Source: Pseudomonas plecoglossicida NBRC 103162 = DSM 15088 (GTDB lineage: Bacteria; Pseudomonadota; Gammaproteobacteria; Pseudomonadales; Pseudomonadaceae). From it: a DNA stretch of 64,000 nt. The DNA lies in assembly GCF_000730665.1 (NCBI RefSeq), contig NZ_BBIV01000020.1:1-64000 (forward strand), given 5' to 3'. The notes under the pieces are model-generated. The model was not told where the DNA came from and searched no databases. It saw only the letters and a program-made list of their open reading frames with translations. Every line of letters begins with the position of its first letter. Positions within the stretch are counted from its first letter, which is position 1. The translations under genes were made by a program, and so were the position numbers. Below, in pieces: positions 40,138-50,606 of the stretch.

Positions 40138-40829
40138 CAGCTGTCTTCCGTGTTCACCAGGATGTAGCCCTGGCCGCGCACTGCCTGGATCTGCAGGTGC
40201 TGGGCGCCGATGTCGGCGAGCTTGCGGCGAAGGTTGCAGACATGCACATCGAGGCCGCGGTCCAGACGGGTGTAGGCCCGGTGCAGCACAGTCTGGTAGA
40301 GGAATGCCTTGCTCAATGCCTCGTGTGGATGCGCATGCAACGTGGCCAACAAGCGGAATTCGGAGCCAGTGAGGCCGGCGCCCTGGCCTTGATAGTGGGC
40401 GTCCTGGCGGTCGTGATCGAGGGTCACCGAGCCTTGCTTGCCTGGCGTTGCGGGCAGACGATCCAGGGCAACCCGGCGTAGCAGCGCATCGACGCGGGCA
40501 TTCAGTTCGGCCAGGCTGAAAGGCTTTGGCAGGTAATCATCGGCGCCCCGGGTAAAGCCACTGATGCGGTCCTGCTCGGCGCCCAGCGCCGACATCAGCA
40601 TCACCGGCACCGCCTGTTGCCGGCGCAGCTCGTCGAGCAGGCTGAGGCCGTCGATGCCGGGCAGCATGATGTCCAGCAACACCAGGTCGAAGCGATCCTG
40701 CTGCAGGGCGCTCAGCGCCTGGGTGCCGGAGGCGCAGGCGTGGACGAGGAAACCGCGGTTGCTGAAGTGCCGTTGCAGGTCCTGGCGCAGGCGCTGGTCG
40801 TCTTCGGCGAGGAGAAGCGTGGTGGGCAC
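40137..40829 (-). CDS. OmpR-family response regulator
   Basis: 230-aa two-component regulator. The receiver has acidic pocket Glu9-Asp10-Asp11, phospho-acceptor Asp53 (LVLLDIMLPG) and Lys in DYLPKPFS. The winged-helix C-terminus runs from about residue 135 (LTGSEFRLLATL ... VHVCNLRRKLADIGAQ, VRGQGYIL). The stop overlaps the kinase start. Its cognate kinase is truncated, leaving it an orphan. The similarity to PfeR-type iron regulators and the nearby esterase fragment hint at a former siderophore-response system (inference). Confidence 0.9.
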   Translation of the reverse strand: MPTTLLLAEDDQRLRQDLQRHFSNRGFLVHACASGTQALSALQQDRFDLVLLDIMLPGIDGLSLLDELRRQQAVPVMLMSALGAEQDRISGFTRGADDYLPKPFSLAELNARVDALLRRVALDRLPATPGKQGSVTLDHDRQDAHYQGQGAGLTGSEFRLLATLHAHPHEALSKAFLYQTVLHRAYTRLDRGLDVHVCNLRRKLADIGAQHLQIQAVRGQGYILVNTEDS

Positions 40830-40844
40830 GGCGGGAGCCTTGGA

Positions 40845-40872
40845 TGAGAATTCGTATCAATTGCGAATCATC
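40845..40872. promoter_or_regulatory. Possible Fur-like operator upstream of the response regulator
   Basis: TGAGAATTCGTATCAATTGC then GAATCATC resembles degenerate GATAAT-type Fur boxes (GAGAAT, TATCAAT and GAATCAT hexamers) and lies about 20 bp upstream of the regulator start. Match judged by eye. Confidence 0.3.
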
Positions 40873-40924
40873 CCACTGGCGTCGCTTGTGGGCAAGCCCG
40901 CCCCGGCTGTGTTTCTTGCGGGCA

Positions 40925-40950
40925 TTAAAAAGCCGGCTTGTGGCCGGCTT
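40925..40950 (-). terminator. Rho-independent terminator downstream of the S24-like regulator gene
   Basis: Stem AAGCCGGC/GCCGGCTT with a 5-base loop. On the minus strand it is followed by a T-run (CTTTTTAATG), fitting termination of the gene at 41153-41851, about 200 bp upstream of this site. Confidence 0.7.
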
Positions 40951-41152
40951 CTCGGGGACGGCTCCGGCTAATTTATGGTAAGCCGCAACCGCCTTAACTG
41001 TGTGGCCAACAAGGGCCTGAAAGAGATGGCGCGCGTTCGTATGGAACGTTGCCGAGCCCTCTGATCGCGGCTTGTGCCGGCAGGGGCTGAATGTGCGGCG
41101 TAGCATACAGAGGCTTGTGCAGGATGCCCAGCAAAAAATGGCACAGGGTGTT

Positions 41153-41851
41153 TCAACCGGGGCGTCGCTTGCGAAAATGCGACCAGTGGAACACCCAGCC
41201 GAGGATTTCCAGGTGTTGGTCTCGGCGCTGGGCGCGGGTGTAGCGCTCCACGGGGTGGTTGTGCCGGTCACTGCTGTGCAGGCACAAGGTGCCATTGTGG
41301 CCGTGGCTGAGGCTGTTCACCCTGAGCACACCGTTATGCAGCAGGGCGTAGGTTTCCCCGTCGACCACGTTGGTCTGGCTCAGGTCGATGGCGAGGATCG
41401 CGTCACGGGGGATCCAGGCCGTCATCCTGGTGGCTGGCATTGCCAGGCTGACGGCATTGCCGGGTGCGATGCCGAGCGCCTTGAGCGCTTGCGCGGGCAG
41501 GCGCAGGCAGTGTCCGTCAACGGCGACGAGACGGCCTTCGCGCACTTCGTGAAAGGGCACTTGCAGCATTCTGCCATCGTGTTTCGACAGCGACCGAGTC
41601 GGTACCGGCTCGACGCTGGAGGCATCGAGCCGCAGGATCGAGCTGGGATGCTTGGGGCCCTCGCCGCAGCGTAGCCAACGCCTGTGCACGCAGAACAGGT
41701 CGGCTATTTCATCGAGGCGAGCGAGTGGAATGCCGCGCCGGAACCAGTTGTTGACGTGCTGCGGCGTGACACGACGCTGCGCCGCGAAGTCGGAAGGGGT
41801 CAGGCCGCATTCATGGAGCAGGGCTTTGAGGCGTTCACCGGAAGTTTTCAT
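41153..41851 (-). CDS. HTH/S24-like (phage-repressor type) transcriptional regulator
   Basis: 232 aa from ATG 41851. An N-terminal HTH (about 3-62) contains LHECGLTPSDFAAQRRVTPQ and VNNWFRRGIPLARLDEIADLF, typical of Cro/CI repressors. The C-terminal half (about 105-210) resembles the S24 peptidase fold: AWIPRDAILAIDLSQTNVVD, then GETYALLHNGVLRVNSL. The usual catalytic Ser is not evident (MTAWIPRD where SM-x-P is expected), so autocleavage is doubtful. No prophage genes adjoin. Confidence 0.8.
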   Translation of the reverse strand: MKTSGERLKALLHECGLTPSDFAAQRRVTPQHVNNWFRRGIPLARLDEIADLFCVHRRWLRCGEGPKHPSSILRLDASSVEPVPTRSLSKHDGRMLQVPFHEVREGRLVAVDGHCLRLPAQALKALGIAPGNAVSLAMPATRMTAWIPRDAILAIDLSQTNVVDGETYALLHNGVLRVNSLSHGHNGTLCLHSSDRHNHPVERYTRAQRRDQHLEILGWVFHWSHFRKRRPG

Positions 41852-41982
41852 GTAGCCGAGTCTAACGGCCATCTATCGGTAGGGAAATGAACCTGATGTT
41901 GACGGAAAATGTGCGAAAGCGGTGGTTTTGTAGGACGTTGGAGTAGGACGCTGTAAGACTTTTTACCGCTCGAATGGCGCCC

Positions 41983-42010
41983 ACAAAAAACCCCGCCGAA
42001 GCGGGGCTTT
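41983..42010 (-). terminator. Rho-independent terminator of ppa
   Basis: Stem GCCCCGC/GCGGGG with a GAAG-type loop, followed on the minus strand by TTTTTTG. Lies 15 bp after the ppa stop codon. Confidence 0.85.
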
Positions 42011-42025
42011 TCATTGCGATCGCGA

Positions 42026-42553
42026 TCAGCCTTTGTAGGCAGCGACCGACTTGGTGATCGCGGCGCGGGCGGCGTCGGCGCCTTCCCAGCCTTCGATCTT
42101 GACCCACTTGCCCTTTTCGAGATCCTTGTAGTTCGCGAAGAAGTGCTCGATCTGCTGGATCAGCAGGGCCGGCAGGTCGGTGTATTCCTTCACGTCGACG
42201 TACAGCTGCGACAGTTTGTCGTGCGGTACGGCGATGACCTTGGCGTCGCCGCCGCCGTCGTCGGTCATGTTCAGCACGCCAACCGGACGGGCGCGGATGA
42301 CCGAACCAGGGGCGACTGGGTACGGGGTCACTACCAGCACGTCCAGCGGATCACCGTCGTCGGCCAGGGTGTTGGGGATGAAGCCGTAGTTGGCCGGGTA
42401 GAACATCGGGGTGGCCATGAAGCGGTCGACGAACAGGGTGTCGCTGTCCTTGTCGATTTCGTACTTGATCGGCGCATGATTGGCCGGGATCTCGATGGCG
42501 ACGTAGATGTCGTTCGGCAGGTCTTTGCCAGCCGGAATCTTGCTGTAGCTCAT
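42026..42553 (-). CDS. ppa: Inorganic pyrophosphatase (family I)
   Basis: Soluble Mg-dependent enzyme (175 aa, as E. coli) that hydrolyses pyrophosphate. The signature [16 protein letters not shown] with the metal-binding aspartates lies near residues 65-80. Other conserved blocks are [14 protein letters not shown] [14 protein letters not shown] and [14 protein letters not shown]. Single gene with its own terminator. Confidence 0.97.
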
Positions 42554-42646
42554 TGGGCAGTGCCCCCGTGTTTGATCAAAAAAGTGGCGGCGATTATAGG
42601 CACATTCCGTCAGGCCATGCCACGCCCGACCAGATGCGCGGGCGCA

Positions 42647-43462
42647 TCAGGCGTGGCTTTCGCGGTAGTCAGGGTGTTCGGCCTGCAACTGCGCGAGGCG
42701 CGCCAGCGGGTCCTGGCGATAGAACAGCGACAGCTGCTGGTACACCTGTGGATAAGCCTGCTGCAGCAGGTCGGGTGCAGTGAAGAAATACTCGCTGGCG
42801 ACAGCGAAGAACTCTGCCGGGTTTTCCGCCGCGTAAGGGTCGATGGCGGTGTGCGCGTCGGGGTCGGCATCCAGCTGGCGGTTGAGGTCGTCATAGGCCT
42901 GCTGCATGGCGTTGGCCCAGTCCTCGACGTGCATGCCGTTGTGCAAGGGCGGCAGGCCGTTGGCATCGCCGTTGAGCATGTCGAGCTTGTGCGCCAGTTC
43001 GTGGATCACCAGGTTGTAGGCTTCCCAGCCGCCGCTGGCCAGTACTCCGGCCCAGGCCATGATCACCGGGCCCTGTTGCCAGGCTTCGCCACTGTGTTCG
43101 GCGTCCCAGGCATGCTCCACGCCGCTGGCATCGCGGTGGCGCTGGGGGCTCTTGAAGTCGTCGGGGTAAAGGATGATCTCGTGAAAGCCCTGGTACCAGT
43201 TCAGCTCGCCCAGATGCAGCAGTGGCAGCTGAGCCTGGGCGGCGAGGAACAGGCGCTGCTCGTCGTCCAGGTCGACGCCCGGCAGGGTCGTCAGGTGCTT
43301 GTCGAGCAGAAACAGGATGCACGCCTCACGCAGCCAACGGTCCTCGGCATCGCTGATGCCATCGAGCATGGGCAGGCGTTCGCGAACAGCCTGCCATTGC
43401 CGCGGTTCGATGGGGTAGCGCGCCAGGGTACGCTTGCGCCGCCAGGCGCTGAACGACCACAT
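42647..43462 (-). CDS. mtfA: Zinc-dependent peptidase MtfA (M90)
   Basis: Cytosolic metallopeptidase (271 aa; E. coli MtfA 265) that binds and titrates the glucose repressor Mlc in enterobacteria. The zinc motif HELAHKLDML (about residues 150-159) and the downstream Glu in NPAEFFAVASEYFF are intact. The start ATG 43462 gives MWSFSAWRRKRTL. It lies 8 bp after the DedA-family gene on the same strand. Role in Pseudomonas unknown. Confidence 0.92.
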   Translation of the reverse strand: MWSFSAWRRKRTLARYPIEPRQWQAVRERLPMLDGISDAEDRWLREACILFLLDKHLTTLPGVDLDDEQRLFLAAQAQLPLLHLGELNWYQGFHEIILYPDDFKSPQRHRDASGVEHAWDAEHSGEAWQQGPVIMAWAGVLASGGWEAYNLVIHELAHKLDMLNGDANGLPPLHNGMHVEDWANAMQQAYDDLNRQLDADPDAHTAIDPYAAENPAEFFAVASEYFFTAPDLLQQAYPQVYQQLSLFYRQDPLARLAQLQAEHPDYRESHA

Positions 43463-43470
43463 GCGTGCTG

Positions 43471-44127
43471 TCAGTGGGCCTTGGCCGCGCGGCTCAGGCG
43501 GCCACGCAGCAAGCCCAGGATCATCGGGAACAGCGACAGGAAGATGATGCCCACCACCATCAGCGACAGGTGCTGCTTGATGAACGGCACGTTGCCGAAG
43601 AAGTAACCCAGGGTCACCAGGCCTCCGACCCACAGTATGGAACCGGCGACGCTGAAGCCCAGGAACCGAGGGTAGTGCATGTGGGCAATGCCGGCGACGA
43701 ACGGTGCGAAGGTGCGCAGGATTGGCAGGAAGCGCGCCAGGGTGACGGTCTTGCCGCCGTGACGGTCATAGAATTCGTGGGTGCGCTGCAAGTAGTCGCG
43801 GCGGAAGATCTTCGAGTTCGGATTGTTGAACAGCCGCTCCCCCGCCGTTCGCCCGATCACGTAGTTGGTGCTGTCGCCCATGATCGCCGCGGCCATCAGC
43901 AAACCTGCCAGCAACACCGGATCCATGCCGCCACCTGCAGCCACTGCACCGGCGATGAACAGCAGCGAATCGCCGGGCAGGAACGGCATCACCACCAGGC
44001 CGGTTTCGCAGAAGATGACGGTGAACAGAATGGCGTAGATCCAGGGGCCGTAATTGGTGACCAGCAGATCGAGATAGGCATCGAGATGCAGGATAAGGTC
44101 CAGCGGGTTGAAATCCATGTACAGCAC
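43471..44127 (-). CDS. DedA/SNARE-associated family inner-membrane protein
   Basis: 218-aa polytopic membrane protein of the DedA flippase-like family (undecaprenyl-phosphate or phospholipid recycling). Motifs are FCETGLVVMPFLPGDSLLF (about 39-57), GDSTNYVIGRTAGERLF and HGGKTVTLARFLPILRTFAPFVAG with the conserved Arg residues. Upstream of and probably co-transcribed with mtfA. Confidence 0.92.
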   Translation of the reverse strand: MLYMDFNPLDLILHLDAYLDLLVTNYGPWIYAILFTVIFCETGLVVMPFLPGDSLLFIAGAVAAGGGMDPVLLAGLLMAAAIMGDSTNYVIGRTAGERLFNNPNSKIFRRDYLQRTHEFYDRHGGKTVTLARFLPILRTFAPFVAGIAHMHYPRFLGFSVAGSILWVGGLVTLGYFFGNVPFIKQHLSLMVVGIIFLSLFPMILGLLRGRLSRAAKAH

Positions 44128-44250
44128 CTGTGTTCTTGACCCGCAGCTACGGATGCGGACCTGCGGGAGGGTAATTTTTCACACGTCAGGAGGGGGCATT
44201 ATACGGCGAAGTCGGAGTCGTGCCCGGGGAGTTTGTAGCGGGGGGTTACC

Positions 44251-44331
44251 GGCCCTATCGCCGGCAAGCCGGCTCCCACAGGTTTCTGTAGGAGCCGGCT
44301 TGTCGTGGCGACGAACCGCGGCGATAGGGCC
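44251..44331. repeat. REP pair between dedA and acetyltransferase genes
   Basis: The left unit CCGGCCCTATCGCCGGCAAG is canonical. The right unit is inverted and interrupted (AGGAGCCGGCTTGTCGTGGC ... CGGCGATAGGGCC), showing an internal insertion or degenerate loop. Confidence 0.8.
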
Positions 44332-44339
44332 AGTACAGG

Positions 44340-44798
44340 TCAATCCTTGGTGATCGGCAAGATGTAGTTCTCGAACTCGGTATCCTTGCGAAAACCCATG
44401 GATTCATAGGTCTTGCGCGCCACTTCGTTGTCGGCGCTGGTCGAAACCCGCATGCGCACCGATTGCGTGTCCTTGGCCATCTTCTTGGCCTCGCGCATCA
44501 GGTGGTCGGCGACCAGCATGCGCCGCGAGTCTTCGGCCACGTAGATGTCGTTGAGAATCCACACGCGCTTGAGCGAAAGCGACGAGAAGCTCGGGTACAG
44601 CTGGCAGAAGCCCAGCAACTTGCCGTCGTCATCATCCGGCAGGGCCAGGTAGATGACCGATTCGTCATGCTTCAGGCGCTTTTCCAGGAAGCTGCGCGAG
44701 CTGTCTGGATACGGTAGCTGCCCATAGAACTCGCGGTATCTGACGAACAGTGGCGTGAGCAGGTCGAGGTGTTCCAGCGTTGCCTTGATGATGCGCAT
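44340..44798 (-). CDS. GNAT-family N-acetyltransferase
   Basis: 152-aa acyl-CoA-dependent acetyltransferase. Beta-strand 4 and motif A occur as WILNDIYVAEDSRRMLVADH, with an unusual RRMLVAD pyrophosphate-binding loop. The C-terminal STSADNEVARKTYESMGF is the conserved GNAT B-motif. Substrate unknown. Monocistronic with a REP pair downstream. Confidence 0.87.
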   Translation of the reverse strand: MRIIKATLEHLDLLTPLFVRYREFYGQLPYPDSSRSFLEKRLKHDESVIYLALPDDDDGKLLGFCQLYPSFSSLSLKRVWILNDIYVAEDSRRMLVADHLMREAKKMAKDTQSVRMRVSTSADNEVARKTYESMGFRKDTEFENYILPITKD

Positions 44799-44908
44799 GT
44801 GTGGCCCTCAGAGTCCATTTCGGGAAAATAGCGGAATGCCAGCAGTACTTGCACGCATGCTGCCCCAATCCCGGCTGGCAGCGCAATCCGCCATCCATTA
44901 CATGTTTT

Positions 44909-45745
44909 TTACCCTTCGCCAAGTAGGAAATTGCCTTTTTGAGTGCGGGCGGTGTCATTTTCGATGGTATGAACCTCCGCTTCATCCTTCAGATTCACCC
45001 CGGACAGCTGCCGGCGGCAGGCCTCACGCATCAGGTACAGCAGGCGGTGGGCGGCCATGCCGTAGCTCAGGCCTTCCAGGCGCACGTTGGAAATGCAGTT
45101 GCGGTACGCGTCGGTCAGGCCGACCTTCGGCCCATAGGTGAAATACAGGCCCAGGCTGTCGGGGGAGCTCAAGCCGGGGCGTTCGCCGATCAGCATCACC
45201 GTCATGCGCGCGCCAAGCAGTTCGCCGACCTCATCGGCCACGGCCACACGGCCTTGCTCCACCAGCACGATCGGGGCGCTGGTCCAGCCGTCGGCGGCCG
45301 CCTGCTCCTCGAAACGGCTCAGCAACGGCAGGGCATGCCGATGCACGGCCAGGGCCGAAAGGCCATCGGCGACCACGATGGCCAGGTCGAAGCCACCTGG
45401 GTTGGCCTGGGCATGCTGGCGCAGGCGCTCGACCGACGCTTCGTTCAGCCGCCGGCCGAGGTCGGGGCGCTGCAGGTACTGGTCGCGGTCGCTGGCGGCG
45501 CTGTGCAGCAGCAGGCTGTCGCGGCCGCGGTCCTTCAATTGCTCGGTCAGCGCCGCGTGGTCGAACGGCAGGTGCACGGCATCACGGGCCTGGGCGTGGG
45601 CGAACTGGAAGTCCAGCTGGGCGCTGGTCGGCAGGCTGATGCCGCTACGGCCCAGGGCGATGCGGGCCGGCGTCAGGTTGCGCAAGGCCAGCCAAGGGGC
45701 TTCCGGTGTAGAGGGCGGGGTGGGGGTTCGGTCTGCCATGGTCAC
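44909..45745 (-). CDS. eutC: Ethanolamine ammonia-lyase small (light) subunit
   Basis: Beta subunit (278 aa; 276 if ATG 45739 is used) of the B12-dependent lyase converting ethanolamine to acetaldehyde and ammonia. Conserved blocks are [49 protein letters not shown] and [20 protein letters not shown]. Three bases separate it from eutB. No microcompartment shell genes are present, as usual for Pseudomonas. Confidence 0.96.
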   Translation of the reverse strand: MTMADRTPTPPSTPEAPWLALRNLTPARIALGRSGISLPTSAQLDFQFAHAQARDAVHLPFDHAALTEQLKDRGRDSLLLHSAASDRDQYLQRPDLGRRLNEASVERLRQHAQANPGGFDLAIVVADGLSALAVHRHALPLLSRFEEQAAADGWTSAPIVLVEQGRVAVADEVGELLGARMTVMLIGERPGLSSPDSLGLYFTYGPKVGLTDAYRNCISNVRLEGLSYGMAAHRLLYLMREACRRQLSGVNLKDEAEVHTIENDTARTQKGNFLLGEG

Positions 45746-45748
45746 CTC

Positions 45749-47143
45749 CTATGCCAGCTGTGCCAAGGCCTGGCGGAATACCGGCGGCAAGTTGTCGCCG
45801 AAGCGTATCCGGCCATCGGCCTGGGTGAAGATGCCGGTGCGCTGCAACCAGGCCTCGAATTCCGGCCCGGGCTTCAGGCCCAGGGTCTGGCGCGCGTACA
45901 GGGCGTCATGGAACGAGGTGGTCTGGTAGTTGAGCATGATGTCGTCGGAACCGGGGATGCCCATGATGAAGTTGATCCCGGCTACCCCCAGCAGGGTCAG
46001 CAAGGTGTCCATGTCGTCCTGGTCGGCTTCGGCGTGGTTGGTGTAGCAGATGTCACAGCCCATCGGCACGCCAAGCAGCTTGCCGCAGAAATGGTCTTCC
46101 AGCCCGGCGCGGATGATCTGCTTGCCGTTGTACAGGTATTCCGGGCCGATGAAGCCGACCACGGTATTGACCAGGAACGGCTTGAAATGGCGGGCCACGG
46201 CATAGGCGCGGGTTTCGCAGGTCTGCTGGTCGACACCGTGGTGGGCATTGGCCGACAAGGCGCTGCCCTGGCCGGTTTCGAAATACATGAGGTTCTGCCC
46301 GAGGGTGCCACGATTGAGCGACAGGCCCGCTTCATGGCCTTCCTGCAGCACGTTCAGGTTGATGCCGAAGCCGGCGTTGGCCGCCTCGGTGCCGGCAATC
46401 GACTGGAACACCAGGTCCAGCGGCACGCCCCGGTTGATGGCTTCGATCGAGGTGGTGACGTGGGTGAGCACGCACGCCTGGGTGGGGATGTCGTAGCGCT
46501 GGATGATGGCGTCGAGCATTTCCAGCAGAGCGCAGATCGAGGCGATGCTGTCGGTGGCCGGGTTGATGCCGATCATGGCATCACCATTGCCGTAGAGCAG
46601 GCCGTCGAGAATGCTGGCGGCGATGCCGGCCGGTTCGTCGGTGGGGTGGTTGGGTTGCAGGCGGGTCGAGAGGCGACCGCGCAGGCCCATGGTGCCGCGA
46701 AAGCGGGTGACCACACGGATTTTCTGGGCCACCAGCACCAGGTCCTGTACCCGCATGATCTTCGACACGGCGGCGGCCATTTCCGGCGTCAGGCCCGGCG
46801 CCAGGGCGCGCAGGCTGTCTTCGTCGGCTTGCTCGCTGAGCAGCCAGTCGCGCAGGCCGCCGACGGTGAGGTGGCTGACCGGCGCAAAAGCCTGGGCGTC
46901 GTGGGTGTCGATGATCAGCCGCGTCACCTCATCCTGTTCGTAAGGGATCAGCGCTTCGCTGAGAAAGTGGCTGAGCGGGATGTTGGCCAGGGCCATCTGC
47001 GCGGCCACCCGTTCGCCATCGTTGGCGGCGGCGACGCCGGCCAGGTAGTCACCGGAACGTGCCGGGCTGGCCTTGGCCATTACGTCCTTGAGGCTGTCGA
47101 AGCGGTAGACCAGGTGGCCGACCGTGTGTACGAAACTTGCCAT
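45749..47143 (-). CDS. eutB: Ethanolamine ammonia-lyase large subunit
   Basis: Catalytic TIM-barrel subunit (464 aa; family about 453-465) binding adenosylcobalamin and ethanolamine. Start ATG 47143 gives MASFVHTVGHLVYRFDSLKD; the frame is open further upstream but homology begins here. Conserved blocks include RFRGTMGLRGRLSTRLQPNH, GDAMIGINPATDS and LGVPMGCDICYTNHAEADQ with the active-site residues. Operon order: permease, eutB, eutC. Confidence 0.96.
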   Translation of the reverse strand: MASFVHTVGHLVYRFDSLKDVMAKASPARSGDYLAGVAAANDGERVAAQMALANIPLSHFLSEALIPYEQDEVTRLIIDTHDAQAFAPVSHLTVGGLRDWLLSEQADEDSLRALAPGLTPEMAAAVSKIMRVQDLVLVAQKIRVVTRFRGTMGLRGRLSTRLQPNHPTDEPAGIAASILDGLLYGNGDAMIGINPATDSIASICALLEMLDAIIQRYDIPTQACVLTHVTTSIEAINRGVPLDLVFQSIAGTEAANAGFGINLNVLQEGHEAGLSLNRGTLGQNLMYFETGQGSALSANAHHGVDQQTCETRAYAVARHFKPFLVNTVVGFIGPEYLYNGKQIIRAGLEDHFCGKLLGVPMGCDICYTNHAEADQDDMDTLLTLLGVAGINFIMGIPGSDDIMLNYQTTSFHDALYARQTLGLKPGPEFEAWLQRTGIFTQADGRIRFGDNLPPVFRQALAQLA

Positions 47144-47192
47144 ACAGAATCTCCAGAGCGCCGCGGGACGGGCCCGCGGCGGGTGTCGGCGA

Positions 47193-48641
47193 TCAGTGCA
47201 GAGCCTCTTCGGCTTTCTGGATCGCGGCGAATTCCTCTTCCGGTGTGCCGGCGACCAGGTGGTGTCGGCTGTAGAACGCAAAGTAGGCAATCAGTACCGC
47301 ATAGATCACTGCCGCGCCAATCACCACCCGTGGGTCGACCAGGAAGCCGGCGACCACCGCGATGCAGGCCAGCACCAGTGCCACGCCCGAGGTGAAGATG
47401 CCGCCAGGGGTGCGATATGGCCGCTCCATCTTCGGCCGGCGGATACGCAGGGTGATGTGCGCAGCCATCATCAGTACATAGGACAGCGTAGCGCCGAACA
47501 CTGCGACCAGGATCAGCAGGTCGCCCTGGCCGGTCAGCGAGAGGGCAAAACCGATGATGCCGGGAATGACCAGCGCCAGTAGCGGGGCTTTGCTCTTGTT
47601 GGTCTCGGAGAGTTTGCGCGGCAGGTAGCCGGCGCGCGAAAGGGCGAAGATCTGCCGTGAATAGGCGTAGATGATCGAGAAGAAGCTGGCGATCAGGCCC
47701 GCCAGGCCGACCAGGTTGACGAAGCTGCCCATCCAGGTCGAGCCGCCATACGCCTTGGACAATGCTTCGACCAGCGGGTTGCCGGAGGCTTTCAGCGCTT
47801 CGGCGCCAGCGCCGCCGGGGCCGACCACCAGGATCAGCAAGGCGAAGGCCAGCAGCACCAGCATTGCGCCGATCAGCCCGCGTGGCAGGTCGCGTTTGGG
47901 GTTCTTGGTTTCCTCGGCCGCCAGTGGCACGCCTTCTACTGCCAGGAAGAACCAGATGGCGTAGGGGATGGCTGCCCACACGCCGACATAACCGAACGGC
48001 AGGAAACTGCTGGCGCCGACCGCGTCGGTCTGGGCGATGTCGAACAGGTTCGCTGCATCGAAATGGGGCAGCATGCCCACCAGGAACACCGCCAGGGCGA
48101 TGGCGGCGATGGCGGTGATGATGAACATCAGCTTGAGCGCTTCACCGACGCCGAAGATGTGGATACCGATGAAGATGATGTAGAACGCCAGGTAGATCAT
48201 CCAGCCGCCGATGCCGAACAGGGACTGGCAATAGGCGCCGATGAACACCGCGATGGCGGCCGGCGCGATGGCATACTCGATGAGGATCGCGGTGCCGGTG
48301 AGAAAGCCGCCCCACGGGCCGAAGGCGCTGCGGGCAAAGCCATAGCCACCGCCTGCGGTGGGGATCATCGACGACAGCTCGGCCAGCGAGAAGCACATGC
48401 ACAGGTACATGGTGGCCATCAGCAAGGTGGCGAGGAACATGCCACCCCAACCCCCCTGGGCCAGGCCGAAGTTCCAGCCGGCATAGTCGCCGGAGATGAC
48501 GTAGGCCACGCCCAGGCCCACCAGCAGGACCCAGCCGGCGGCGCCTTTTTTCAGTTCACGTTGCTGGAAATAGTCCGAGCCGACTTTTTCGAAGTCGACG
48601 GACGCACCGGCCGGCGTGCCGGCGGAATGATCGCTTGGCAT
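47193..48641 (-). CDS. eat: Ethanolamine permease (APC superfamily)
   Basis: Inner-membrane transporter (482 aa) with about twelve hydrophobic segments. The APC-family block AELSSMIPTAGGGYGFARSA (about 87-106) and VEGVPLAAEETKNPKRDLPRG are diagnostic of the EAT branch. It lies 50 bp upstream of eutB on the same strand and imports the substrate of EutBC. Confidence 0.93.
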   Translation of the reverse strand: MPSDHSAGTPAGASVDFEKVGSDYFQQRELKKGAAGWVLLVGLGVAYVISGDYAGWNFGLAQGGWGGMFLATLLMATMYLCMCFSLAELSSMIPTAGGGYGFARSAFGPWGGFLTGTAILIEYAIAPAAIAVFIGAYCQSLFGIGGWMIYLAFYIIFIGIHIFGVGEALKLMFIITAIAAIALAVFLVGMLPHFDAANLFDIAQTDAVGASSFLPFGYVGVWAAIPYAIWFFLAVEGVPLAAEETKNPKRDLPRGLIGAMLVLLAFALLILVVGPGGAGAEALKASGNPLVEALSKAYGGSTWMGSFVNLVGLAGLIASFFSIIYAYSRQIFALSRAGYLPRKLSETNKSKAPLLALVIPGIIGFALSLTGQGDLLILVAVFGATLSYVLMMAAHITLRIRRPKMERPYRTPGGIFTSGVALVLACIAVVAGFLVDPRVVIGAAVIYAVLIAYFAFYSRHHLVAGTPEEEFAAIQKAEEALH

Positions 48642-48737
48642 GGATTCACCTTTTTCTTCTTGGTGGCCGGAGAGGTTCCGGCCCGTGGTGATGGGGACTG
48701 CAGGAAGCGAGCCAGAGGGGGGCTGGGTGGCCGTATT

Positions 48738-48800
48738 GGCCCTATCGCCGGCAAGCCGGCTCCCACAAGGAGTAGGAGCTGGCTTGCCGGCGATAGGGCT
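48738..48800. repeat. REP pair between aldehyde dehydrogenase and permease genes
   Basis: Two inverted REP units (GGCCCTATCGCCGGCAAGCC and GGCTTGCCGGCGATAGGG arms) separated by AAGGAGTAGGA. The right unit carries a one-base variant (AGCTGGCTTGCCGGC). Confidence 0.85.
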
Positions 48801-48829
48801 GCAAAGCAGCCCCCGAGGCCCTGGAGGGT

Positions 48830-50350
<1,521 letters not shown>

Positions 50351-50398
50351 GGTGTCTCTCCTGGTTAATTGTGTTTGTTGAGGAGTTGAGAAGCGTAG

Positions 50399-50415
50399 AG
50401 CAAAGGTTGGGCCAG
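50399..50415 (-). promoter_or_regulatory. Sigma-54 (-24/-12) promoter of the aldehyde dehydrogenase gene
   Basis: On the minus strand TGGCCCAACCTTTGCT gives the invariant GG and GC dinucleotides exactly 10 bases apart and is close to consensus TGGCAC-N5-TTGCA. It reads toward the gene starting at 50350, and the neighbouring divergent gene encodes a sigma-54 activator. Confidence 0.75.
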
Positions 50416-50606
50416 CGTGGCCAGCCCTAGATGGATCAATGACTTGGCTCATCTCTCAAGTCCCTGCTGCCAGTCTCTGTGCCAGGCCTGGCACGGCCTG
50501 GGTGACACTTTGTACCGTTTGCGACACGCTGGATGTCGGTGCATTGCAAAGCCTGGTGGGGTGGAGGATGCTGAGGCGAGTCTCTATCTGCGGAGAAAAA
50601 CAACAA

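Larger units (their letters stand above)
40830..41152. other. Intergenic region between response regulator and S24-like regulator
   Basis: Holds the possible Fur-like site (40845-40872) and a strong hairpin (40929-40950). A 29-codon plus-strand frame at 40975-41064 (ATG to TGA, highly basic) has no clear ribosome-binding site. I see nothing else of coding character. Confidence 0.4.

Noticed and set aside
40975..41064. 29-codon plus-strand frame as a small protein gene
   Set aside because: No Shine-Dalgarno sequence and no supporting context; chance frames of this length are expected.
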